A stretch of DNA of 5,044 nt from Acidobacteriaceae bacterium (GTDB taxonomy: Bacteria; Acidobacteriota; Terriglobia; Bryobacterales; Bryobacteraceae). Both the position numbers and the translations under genes were made by a program. Location: NCBI GenBank assembly GCA_019246575.1, contig JAFAQG010000440.1:1-5044 (forward strand), in the 5' to 3' direction. Below the pieces are notes generated by a model, which did not search any database, was not told where the DNA came from, and saw only the letters and a program-made list of their open reading frames with translations. Numbering within the stretch: position 1 is the first letter of the stretch; every line of letters starts with the position of its first letter. Positions 1 to 5,044 of the stretch are shown in pieces.

Positions 1-6
1 GGCTGA

Positions 7-38
7 TGCAGTAGAGCGGTAGTGCAGTAGAAAGGTAA
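7..38. repeat. imperfect 16-bp tandem repeat before the aldehyde dehydrogenase gene
   Basis: Two adjacent 16-base units lie at 7-22 (TGCAGTAGAGCGGTAG) and 23-38 (TGCAGTAGAAAGGTAA). They agree at 13 of 16 positions. The second copy contains the AAAGG that serves as the ribosome site for the start at 44, so the repeat may simply be a small duplication of the leader. It could also be a regulatory site, but it is a direct repeat and not the inverted repeat that GntR dimers usually bind. The window begins only a few bases earlier, so further copies upstream cannot be excluded. Confidence 0.6.
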
Positions 39-43
39 CTGAA

Positions 44-1483
44 ATGAGCGTTACGGAAACAGCAGAGAAATACGAATTGTATGTGGGCGGCAAATGGATC
101 GATACGCCTGAGCACGATGAGATCCGGCTTCCCTACGATGGATCGCCCGTGGGTACAGTTCCTCGGGCCGGGGAAGAAATTCTAAAACAGGCCATCGGGG
201 AAGCGGAAAAGGGCGCCGAGGCCATGAGCAACATGGGAAATTTCGAGCGCGCCGACCTCCTGCTGCGAATCGGAGACGCGATCCGGCGAGATGCGGAGGA
301 ATTCACACACCTGGTGTGTGCCGAAACGGGTAAGCCGATTAAGGAGGCACGTGTAGAAGTTGACCGTTGCGTGCAGACACTGATCGCTTCGGCACACGAA
401 GCGCGGCAATTGTGCGGGGAAGTCGTGCCGATGGATTTCGCGCCCAGCGGTAAGGGCCGGATGGCTATAACAGTGCGCGAGCCGATTGGGATCATTGGGG
501 CGATTACGCCATTCAATTCGCCGCTGAATCTGGCGCTTCACAAAATGGCGCCCGCGCTTGCCGCCGGGAACGCAGTGGTTCATAAACCCGCCGAACGTAC
601 GCCGTTAAGCGCTCTACGGCTGGCGCGAACCGTAGACGAAGCGGGCACTCCGAAAGGCGCCTACAACGTGGTGACAGGCAGCGGCCCGGATCTCGGCATG
701 GGCATGGTTCGAGACCCAAATATTGCAATGATCACATTCACGGGCAGCGTGCAAGTGGGGAAGGAAATTCGAGCACAGGCCGGTTTGAAGAAAGTAAGCC
801 TGGAGTTGGGTAACAACTCTGCCGTGATTCTGGAACCCGATACCGATCTGAAAACGGCAGTGTCCCGCACAAGACAAGGCGCGTTCACGTATAGCGGTCA
901 GGTCTGCATCTCGGTGCAACGCGTGTACGCTCACGAGTCGCTGTTCGATTCATTTCTCGAACAACTCACAGCGGAAACAGAAAAGCTGAGGATCGGACAC
1001 CCGTATGAGGAATCGACGGACATCTCATCGCTGATCGATGAGAAGGCAGCCATACGCGTTAAGGAATGGATCGACGAGGCAGTCGCGCGAGGCGCGCGAG
1101 TGATAACCGGCGGAGAAAGGAAACGCGCCACAATCACACCGACCATCCTCACGGACGTGCCGCGCGATGCGCGCATTTCATGTCAGGAAGTTTTTGGACC
1201 GGTAGTGGCAATCTACGGTTACCGCGATCTTGAGGACGCAATCGCGCAAGTAAACAACACGCCCTACGGATTACAAGCGGGTATTTTCACGAACGACATC
1301 GGCCGTGCTTTCCGGGCAGCGCGCAAGCTTCAGTTTGGAGGCGTGCTGATCAACGATATCCCGATGTTCAGGGTCGATCACATGCCGTACGGCGGGATGA
1401 AGCAAAGCGGTCTAGGGCGCGAAGGCCCGCGTTATGCGATCGAGGAGATGACAGAAGAAAAGATCATCTGCTGGAAGGCATAG
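44..1483 (+). CDS. NAD(P)-dependent aldehyde dehydrogenase, lactaldehyde/GapN-like class
   Basis: This 479-residue protein has the normal length for a soluble cytoplasmic aldehyde dehydrogenase, which oxidises an aldehyde to its carboxylic acid with NAD(P)+. The family motifs are present in order: the oxyanion-hole Asn158 in TPFNSP, the cofactor-binding Lys181 in KPAE, FTGS at 232-235, the general base Glu254 in LELG, the catalytic nucleophile Cys288 in GQVCIS, and EVFGP at 382-386. The GQVCIS context resembles the group holding lactaldehyde, phosphonoacetaldehyde, succinate-semialdehyde and non-phosphorylating glyceraldehyde-3-phosphate dehydrogenases, rather than betaine-aldehyde enzymes. 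The ATG is preceded by AAAGG with an 8-base spacer. The neighbouring sugar-acid dehydratase suggests the substrate is an aldehyde from sugar breakdown, such as lactaldehyde or a semialdehyde. That is inference. All catalytic residues are intact. Family assignment is firm, substrate is not. Confidence 0.95.
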   Translation: MSVTETAEKYELYVGGKWIDTPEHDEIRLPYDGSPVGTVPRAGEEILKQAIGEAEKGAEAMSNMGNFERADLLLRIGDAIRRDAEEFTHLVCAETGKPIKEARVEVDRCVQTLIASAHEARQLCGEVVPMDFAPSGKGRMAITVREPIGIIGAITPFNSPLNLALHKMAPALAAGNAVVHKPAERTPLSALRLARTVDEAGTPKGAYNVVTGSGPDLGMGMVRDPNIAMITFTGSVQVGKEIRAQAGLKKVSLELGNNSAVILEPDTDLKTAVSRTRQGAFTYSGQVCISVQRVYAHESLFDSFLEQLTAETEKLRIGHPYEESTDISSLIDEKAAIRVKEWIDEAVARGARVITGGERKRATITPTILTDVPRDARISCQEVFGPVVAIYGYRDLEDAIAQVNNTPYGLQAGIFTNDIGRAFRAARKLQFGGVLINDIPMFRVDHMPYGGMKQSGLGREGPRYAIEEMTEEKIICWKA

Positions 1484-1502
1484 CACGGCGAGTATCGATT
1501 CG

Positions 1503-1530
1503 TTTACCGAGCGTGAATGCTTGTGATACT
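1503..1530 (+). promoter_or_regulatory. possible sigma70-type promoter for the GntR regulator gene
   Basis: TTTACC at 1503-1508 (4 of 6 matches to the -35 consensus) is followed after 16 bases by GATACT at 1525-1530 (4 of 6 matches to the -10). A TG one base upstream of the -10 (1522-1523) makes it an extended -10. Transcription would start about 20 bases before the ATG at 1555. The adjoining TGT at 1522-1524 and ACA at 1533-1535 form a weak inverted pair that could be part of an autoregulatory operator. This is by-eye matching in a short spacer and no motif scoring was done. Confidence 0.3.
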
Positions 1531-1554
1531 TGACATTTCAGCGACTCCGGGCAC

Positions 1555-2253
1555 ATGAGAAAGCTCAAAGTACCCAATAATCTCACTTCTCTTGCTTACA
1601 AGAGCATCAAACAACACATTCTCGAAGGCCGGCTGAACGAGGATTCGCGGCTAACGGAGGAATCGCTCGCCCGGCAATTGGGTATTAGCAAGTCGCCTAT
1701 TCGCGAGGCACTGAACCGGCTCGAAGCAGAAGGGCTCATTCGCATTGCGCCGCGCCGCGGAGCTTATCTGAGGCGTTTCACCGTTGAGGACATCGATGAG
1801 CTGTACGATGTTCGGGAGGCGCTCGAGACACATGCAGTTCGCACGGCGAAAGTGACGACTCAGCTCGTATCGCAATTGAAAAAGAGCGTGAAAGCGATGC
1901 GGTCGCTACTGCGGGCAAACGATCGTTCGGCTTACATCGATGAAGACATCGCTTTTCATGCCGCCATCGCCGCGGCGACCGGGAATGGGCATCTAATCGC
2001 CCTGCTCGAAAACGTACAGAACCAGATCTGGCTCTTCCGGCGTGACACGTACGATTTATCGAGCAGCACTGCGCCCGATTTCCATCAAGCGATCGTGGAT
2101 GCACTCGAGTCCGGGAAGGCAGCGGATGCGCAGCGCGCGATGCGTGAACATATTCAGAGCGTCCGTCAACGACTGGTTGCATTTCTGAGCGAGAGACAGC
2201 AACCGACTGGAACGGATGCGGCCGGGGCGCGGGTTCTGGTCACCACTCCGTAG
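1555..2253 (+). CDS. GntR-family transcriptional regulator, FadR subfamily (FCD domain)
   Basis: This 232-residue protein has the two-part build of FCD-type GntR regulators, which are cytoplasmic dimers that bind operator DNA and respond to organic or sugar acids. The N-terminal winged helix-turn-helix spans about residues 10-75, with LTEESLARQLGISKSPIREA as the helix-turn-helix and RRGAYLRRF as the wing. The helical FCD domain spans about 80-212. It keeps the usual metal and ligand residues: Asp131 and His135 (DIAFH), His177 and His199. It therefore probably binds a carboxylate through a metal ion. The ATG is the only usable start, because an in-frame TGA lies at 1531-1533. Its ribosome site is weak, which is common for a low-level regulator. 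It sits between the aldehyde dehydrogenase and the dehydratase genes and most likely controls them and itself. The roughly 20 residues after 212 look unstructured. Confidence 0.93.
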   Translation: MRKLKVPNNLTSLAYKSIKQHILEGRLNEDSRLTEESLARQLGISKSPIREALNRLEAEGLIRIAPRRGAYLRRFTVEDIDELYDVREALETHAVRTAKVTTQLVSQLKKSVKAMRSLLRANDRSAYIDEDIAFHAAIAAATGNGHLIALLENVQNQIWLFRRDTYDLSSSTAPDFHQAIVDALESGKAADAQRAMREHIQSVRQRLVAFLSERQQPTGTDAAGARVLVTTP

Positions 2254-2280
2254 GTACCGGCCGTTCGCCCATTTTGGCGG

Positions 2281-2295
2281 GCTTCGGTGCGAAGC
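2281..2295 (+). other. small perfect hairpin in the spacer after the GntR gene
   Basis: GCTTCG at 2281-2286 and CGAAGC at 2290-2295 are exact reverse complements around a GTG loop, giving a 6-bp stem (or 5 bp with a 5-base loop). A weaker 4-bp pair, CGCC at 2266-2269 with GGCG at 2276-2279, lies just upstream. The hairpin is 28 bases past the regulator stop. There is no run of T after it, so it is not a standard intrinsic terminator. It could slow or partly end transcription from the regulator gene, stabilise the end of its mRNA, or have no role. Confidence 0.4.
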
Positions 2296-2298
2296 GGC

Positions 2299-2309
2299 TG
2301 TGATATCTT
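2299..2309 (+). promoter_or_regulatory. possible extended -10 element before the dehydratase genes
   Basis: TGTGATATCTT contains TG (2301-2302), one base, then TATCTT (2304-2309), an extended -10 arrangement with 4 of 6 consensus matches. No good -35 sits upstream. It would place the transcript start near 2316, leaving about 40 bases of leader before the TTG start at 2358. Almost the same letters (TGTGATACTT) occur at 1522-1531 before the regulator gene, so the sequence may instead be, or overlap, a regulator binding site. Confidence 0.28.
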
Positions 2310-2347
2310 ATGTGTCAGTTTACCCCCGCGCGCAATCTGCATTCTCC

Positions 2348-2353
2348 AGGAGG
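2348..2353 (+). promoter_or_regulatory. ribosome binding site that fixes a TTG start
   Basis: A full AGGAGG lies 4 bases before TTG at 2358-2360. The alternative ATG at 2310 would add 16 residues that do not look like the protein family, has no ribosome site and overlaps the possible -10 box. The TTG is therefore the likely real start. Confidence 0.8.
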
Positions 2354-2357
2354 CATC

Positions 2358-2678
2358 TTGAGTCAGGAAGTTTTTGTGCTCGATCCGAAAGATAACGTGG
2401 CGACGCTCGTTTCCGAAGACGGCAAACCGGGACGGGGTTTGGACGTTACTGTGGACGGGAGGAGAGAAAAGATTGAGTTACAGGATACGATTCCATTCGG
2501 CCACAAGTTCGCAATCAGAGCGATCAAAGCAGGTACGCCGGTTATTAAGTACGGGCACAGTATTGGGACTGCGACGGTCGATATTCAGCCTGGCCAGCAT
2601 GTACATATAGACAACTTGGAATCGAACCGCGGCCGGGGCGATCTGGTGAAAGGCGCAACACGGGAGGGAAAGGCTTGA
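2358..2678 (+). CDS. UxaA-family dehydratase, small (SAF-domain) subunit
   Basis: Read from TTG, this is a 106-residue protein matching the N-terminal SAF domain of altronate and galactarate dehydratases (UxaA/GarD), here on a separate gene. Recognisable family blocks are DNVATLVSE (12-20), IPFGHKFAIRAIKAG (45-59), VIKYGHSIGTA (62-72) and GQHVHIDNL (79-87). In the family this domain forms part of the active site and works with the large catalytic subunit encoded next. Two-gene versions include sulfolactate sulfo-lyase SuyA/SuyB and many uncharacterised sugar-acid dehydratases. The block usually reads HVHxHN, whereas here an Asp (residue 85) replaces the second His of that block, which may affect metal or substrate binding. 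A longer reading from ATG at 2310 is possible but poorly supported. The last four bases overlap the next start, pointing to coupled translation in equal amounts. Confidence 0.9.
   Translation: MSQEVFVLDPKDNVATLVSEDGKPGRGLDVTVDGRREKIELQDTIPFGHKFAIRAIKAGTPVIKYGHSIGTATVDIQPGQHVHIDNLESNRGRGDLVKGATREGKA
2662..2669 (+). promoter_or_regulatory. ribosome binding site for the large dehydratase subunit
   Basis: GGGAGGGA lies inside the end of the small-subunit gene, 5 bases before a TTG at 2675-2677. That TTG shares bases with the TGA stop at 2676-2678 (TTGA). The arrangement supports a TTG start and translational coupling of the two subunits. Confidence 0.7.
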
Positions 2679-3868
2679 ATTCGAACGGCAAATCGCAGAT
2701 TCCGACGACCTGGATGGGATACCGCCGGCCGGACGGCCAAGCGGGCAGTCGCAATTTTTTGCTGATGCTGTCCGGCACGCTGTATGCGAATGCAGTGTGC
2801 GAGCGTGTGAGCGATATGGTCGTCAACACGATTCCCGTGGTGCATCCATTGGGACGTTGCCAGGTTATGCCGGACCTCCGCCTCACCTATCGAACGCTGG
2901 TCGGAATGGGTAAGAACCCGAATTGCGGAGCCGTTATCGTTGTCGATCATCATAAGGAGACGGGCTGCACCGCGGACGAGATTGCGCACGAGATCGCCAA
3001 GACAGGCAAACCCGTAGAAGCGATCAATATCCGCGCTTCCGGCGGAGTGATTGAGGCCACCATGAGAGCGCTGCGCATGGCGCTCGAATTTCAGCGGAAG
3101 ATCTCCGCGCAGGAGCGCGAGGAGCTTCCGGTCTCCGACCTGGTGTTCGGCATGAATTGCGGAACTTCCGACACCACGTCGGGCATCAGCTCGAACAAGG
3201 CTGTGGGTGTCGTTTCGGATCTGATTATCGATCAGGGCGGCCGCAGCATCATGGCTGAGACGACGGAGATGCTGGGCGGAGAGGACGTCCTCGTTGCTCG
3301 TGCCGCGACGAAGGAGATCGGCGAGAAGATCTGGTTCATCACGAAGCGCATGGAGCGACGAGCGCTCGAGAGTGGAGAAGATATCCGCGGATCGCAACCG
3401 ACGGGCGATAACATTCTGGGAGGTCTCAGCTCAATCGAGGAGAAGTCGCTCGGCGCAATTCAGAAATCCGGAACAAAACCTATCGTCGGTGTTGTAGACT
3501 TCGCGGAAACGATCGACAAAACACCGGGCCTATACATTATGGATACGCCCGGACACGGAGGCGAGTCGATAACCGGAATCGCGGCTGCGGGTTCGCAAGT
3601 GTTGACGTTTTCGACAGGCGGCGGGCATACCATTAATCACCCGGTCATGACCACCATTCGCCTGACCGGAAACCGAATCTCTTACGAGAAGATGAAGGAC
3701 ACTGTCGAGGTCGACGTGAGCGATATCTTCGATGGAACACCGATCCAAGACGCGGGGATGCGGCTGTACAAAGAAGTGATCGAGACTGTGTCCGGCAAAT
3801 TGACAAAGTGCGAAATTCTCAAAGAGAATAACGCCATGGCTATTCATCGCATCGGAATCAGTATTTAG
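2675..3868 (+). CDS. UxaA-family sugar-acid dehydratase, large catalytic subunit
   Basis: This 397-residue protein matches the C-terminal catalytic part of altronate/galactarate dehydratases, metal-dependent enzymes that remove water from a sugar acid to give a 2-keto-3-deoxy acid. Family landmarks are GYRRPDGQAGSRNF (15-28), HPLGRCQ (57-63), GMGKNPNCGAVIVV (77-90), FGMNCGTSDTTSGISSNKA (158-176), GGLSSIEEKSLGA (249-261), LYIMDTPG (286-293) and TFSTGGGHTINHP (311-323). The length agrees with stand-alone large subunits. As I recall the family, the segment after VIVV usually reads GLGCE, but here it is DHHKETGC (91-98), and the usual GC-Q motif is GRCQ. These shifts may mean a substrate other than altronate. 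Sulfolactate sulfo-lyase (SuyB-like) is the main alternative. The TTG start is coupled to the preceding subunit. I am confident of the family and not of the substrate, so no symbol is given. Confidence 0.9.
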   Translation: MNSNGKSQIPTTWMGYRRPDGQAGSRNFLLMLSGTLYANAVCERVSDMVVNTIPVVHPLGRCQVMPDLRLTYRTLVGMGKNPNCGAVIVVDHHKETGCTADEIAHEIAKTGKPVEAINIRASGGVIEATMRALRMALEFQRKISAQEREELPVSDLVFGMNCGTSDTTSGISSNKAVGVVSDLIIDQGGRSIMAETTEMLGGEDVLVARAATKEIGEKIWFITKRMERRALESGEDIRGSQPTGDNILGGLSSIEEKSLGAIQKSGTKPIVGVVDFAETIDKTPGLYIMDTPGHGGESITGIAAAGSQVLTFSTGGGHTINHPVMTTIRLTGNRISYEKMKDTVEVDVSDIFDGTPIQDAGMRLYKEVIETVSGKLTKCEILKENNAMAIHRIGISI

Positions 3869-3902
3869 CCAGGCGATTACCTCGTCAGAGCAGGCATCGT
3901 AG

Positions 3903-4463
3903 ATGGAGACCTTTCAGGACGTCCTTGCGCGGGTAGAGGCCGCCGAGCAGGTTGAGGGGTGGATTGCGGAGTGCGATAGAGCAGGCATTTTTCTAGCGCT
4001 CAATCGTGAGTTCGTGTCGACCTTGGCCGAGATGCTTCGATGCGAGGCGAGCGTTTTGGAAATTTGCGCGGGAAATGGAGAACTTGCGCTGGCGCTCGAA
4101 GCGTTCGGCGTGCACGTCATAGCGACGGATGAGCATCCGCGCTCGGAGCATGTCTTACCGCTTGCGGCAGCGGAAGCGATCGAGCGCTTCTCGCCGGAGC
4201 TCGTACTCGCGTGTTTTCCGCCGATCCATGCCGGCATCGAGGCAGCAGTGTGCAATGCCCGGTGCGTGAAATCGTTTCTGTATATTGGGCCGGAGTGGGA
4301 TGGGCAGGTTGGGACAGATGCGCTGTGGAATCGGCCGGAATGGAGTATTTGTCCGCTGCCGCACTTAGAGCGTTTTCTTGTTTCTCGTTTAGATTATTGC
4401 GTCGACTTCAACAAGGCCACGCACCGCCGTCGAGCAGGAGCGATATGGTTGAAACGCCTTTGA
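3903..4463 (+). CDS. small SAM-dependent methyltransferase-like protein, function unknown
   Basis: This is a 186-residue protein of cytoplasmic character with no signal peptide or membrane segment. The N-terminal 45 residues look helical. VLEICAGNGELALALE (51-66) resembles the S-adenosylmethionine-binding motif I (E/D-x-G-x-G-x-G, here with Cys-Ala before Gly-Asn-Gly). VIATDEHP (73-80) fits the second strand, with acidic Asp76 expected to bind the ribose, and LVLACFPP (101-108) fits the motif IV position. A later block, FLYIGPEWDGQVGTDALW (125-142), looks conserved in type but I cannot tie it to a named family. The substrate is unknown, and the fold may have lost catalysis. An in-frame TAG directly before the ATG makes this the first possible start, with only a weak ribosome site (GAGCAGG). 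It lies 34 bases after the dehydratase and overlaps the next gene by 19 bases, so it is probably part of the same transcript. Confidence 0.72.
   Translation: METFQDVLARVEAAEQVEGWIAECDRAGIFLALNREFVSTLAEMLRCEASVLEICAGNGELALALEAFGVHVIATDEHPRSEHVLPLAAAEAIERFSPELVLACFPPIHAGIEAAVCNARCVKSFLYIGPEWDGQVGTDALWNRPEWSICPLPHLERFLVSRLDYCVDFNKATHRRRAGAIWLKRL
4436..4440 (+). promoter_or_regulatory. ribosome binding site for the TIM-barrel gene, inside the preceding gene
   Basis: AGGAG lies 4 bases before the ATG at 4445, within the last codons of the methyltransferase-like gene. It supports this start over the in-frame ATG at 4502, which would remove the twin-arginine leader. Confidence 0.65.
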
Positions 4464-5044
4464 TTTCGCGGCGCTCGTTGCTGGTTAGTGCCGCTACCGG
4501 TATGGTGGCGAACGCGGCCGCAAACACGGCAAGGCTTCACGTCGGGTGCCAAACGAATGCCTGGAACATCGATCCAAATAACATGGACAGTTTGCTGGAA
4601 GTGCTCGGGAACGTTCGGAGCCTCCGTTTCGAAGGCTTCGAGACCGGCTTCCGGAATTTGCAAGCGCAGTTCCAGAACCCGCAACCAGCGCGCGAGCGCT
4701 TGCAAAATTCCGGCCTGCGATTCTTCGGAATCCATGTCTTTCTAAGTTCGTACGATCCTGAAACAAGCATCGCGCCGCGGCAGCTACTCAAGTCCGTTGT
4801 CGATGGCGGGGCCTCGCTCGGCGCGGAGCGGCTTATTGTAAGTGGGCATTCAACGCCGGAAGCCGCGCGACTTACTAAGAAAGCGGCAGCCCTGGATCGC
4901 ATCGCGCGATATTCGAAGGAGAAAGGGCTGAAGCTCGGGTATCACAATCATCAGCCGGAATTCCAGAAAAACAGGTTTCAGATCGAAGCGCTCCTGAAGC
5001 AGACCGATGCCGGCCTTGTTCATCTCATCGTTGATGCCGGACAC
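4445..5044 (+). CDS. Tat-exported sugar isomerase/epimerase-like TIM-barrel protein (3' end beyond window)
   Basis: The frame is open for 200 codons up to the window edge, so the C-terminal part is missing. It belongs to the xylose-isomerase-like TIM-barrel superfamily (AP endonuclease 2 fold), whose members isomerise or epimerise sugars and inositols using a metal. The N-terminus has a twin-arginine leader: SRRSLLV at 8-14, a hydrophobic stretch to about 25, and a plausible cleavage near ANAAA (22-26). This suggests folded export to the periplasm. The mature part starts RLHVGCQTNAW (30-40). Likely metal or substrate residues are Glu66, His97, His167 and His169 with Glu172 (YHNHQPEF, 166-173), and Asp197 and His200 in DAGH. 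Full-length relatives run about 280-320 residues. The start overlaps the previous gene by 19 bases. Many Acidobacteriota and Planctomycetota carry such exported versions. The exact sugar cannot be predicted. Confidence 0.88.
   Translation, partial: MVETPLISRRSLLVSAATGMVANAAANTARLHVGCQTNAWNIDPNNMDSLLEVLGNVRSLRFEGFETGFRNLQAQFQNPQPARERLQNSGLRFFGIHVFLSSYDPETSIAPRQLLKSVVDGGASLGAERLIVSGHSTPEAARLTKKAAALDRIARYSKEKGLKLGYHNHQPEFQKNRFQIEALLKQTDAGLVHLIVDAGH

Noticed and set aside
133..583. Minus-strand open frames opposite the aldehyde dehydrogenase gene
   Set aside because: They overlap each other and an intact catalytic gene, and their translations show low-complexity Arg/Ser/Pro composition with no family motif.
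1484..1554. Intrinsic terminator after the aldehyde dehydrogenase gene
   Set aside because: I found no stable stem followed by a T run in this 71-base spacer, only very short chance pairings.
2310..2357. N-terminal extension of the small dehydratase subunit from ATG at 2310
   Set aside because: There is no ribosome site for this ATG, the extra residues do not resemble the family, and a strong AGGAGG precedes the in-frame TTG at 2358.
2585..3397. Long 270-codon open frame on the minus strand
   Set aside because: It lies opposite the well-supported large dehydratase subunit and the end of the small one, and its translation is rich in Arg, His and Ser with no recognisable motif, as expected of an antisense shadow in GC-rich DNA.
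4488..4745. 85-codon + strand frame and overlapping minus-strand frames near the window end
   Set aside because: They overlap the TIM-barrel gene, whose frame shows a Tat leader and conserved metal-site motifs through to the edge.
1..5044. CRISPR array, tRNA/rRNA gene, insertion sequence or phage module
   Set aside because: No regularly spaced repeats, tRNA-like or rRNA-like blocks, transposase motifs or terminal inverted repeats were seen. The window is almost fully occupied by metabolic and regulatory genes.

Overview
The window is a compact run of six genes, all on the + strand, in moderately GC-rich bacterial DNA. Shine-Dalgarno sites, a GntR regulator and stop-start overlaps are all typical of bacteria. 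I suspect an Acidobacteriota relative (Solibacter/Bryobacter type). The reasons are the two-gene altronate/galactarate dehydratase, the aldehyde dehydrogenase and FCD-type GntR regulator beside it, and a xylose-isomerase-like TIM-barrel protein with a twin-arginine leader. This assignment is inference; no rRNA or other marker gene is present.

Layout. Positions 1-43 hold an imperfect 16-bp tandem repeat and the ribosome site of the first gene. Positions 44-1483 encode a complete NAD(P)-dependent aldehyde dehydrogenase of the lactaldehyde/GapN-like class. A 71-bp spacer with a possible promoter leads to a GntR/FCD transcription factor (1555-2253). A 104-bp spacer with a small hairpin and a possible extended -10 box precedes a split UxaA-family dehydratase: a small SAF-domain subunit (2358-2678) and a large catalytic subunit (2675-3868). 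Both subunits start with TTG, and the second start overlaps the stop of the first. After 34 bp comes a small methyltransferase-like protein of unknown role (3903-4463). Its end overlaps by 19 bp the start of a Tat-exported sugar isomerase/epimerase-like TIM-barrel protein (4445 onward), which is cut by the window edge.

How the genes may work together. The simplest reading is a carbohydrate (sugar-acid) catabolic locus. The UxaA-type pair would dehydrate a sugar acid to a 2-keto-3-deoxy acid, the aldehyde dehydrogenase would oxidise an aldehyde released later in the pathway, and the GntR/FCD protein would sense an acid intermediate and control the cluster. The exported TIM-barrel protein would act on a sugar in the periplasm. 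The substrate cannot be fixed from sequence alone. I found no CRISPR array, mobile element, RNA gene or clear new defence or genetic system. The least explained parts are the methyltransferase-like gene, the departures from the usual UxaA motifs, and a short sequence shared by the two regulatory spacers.
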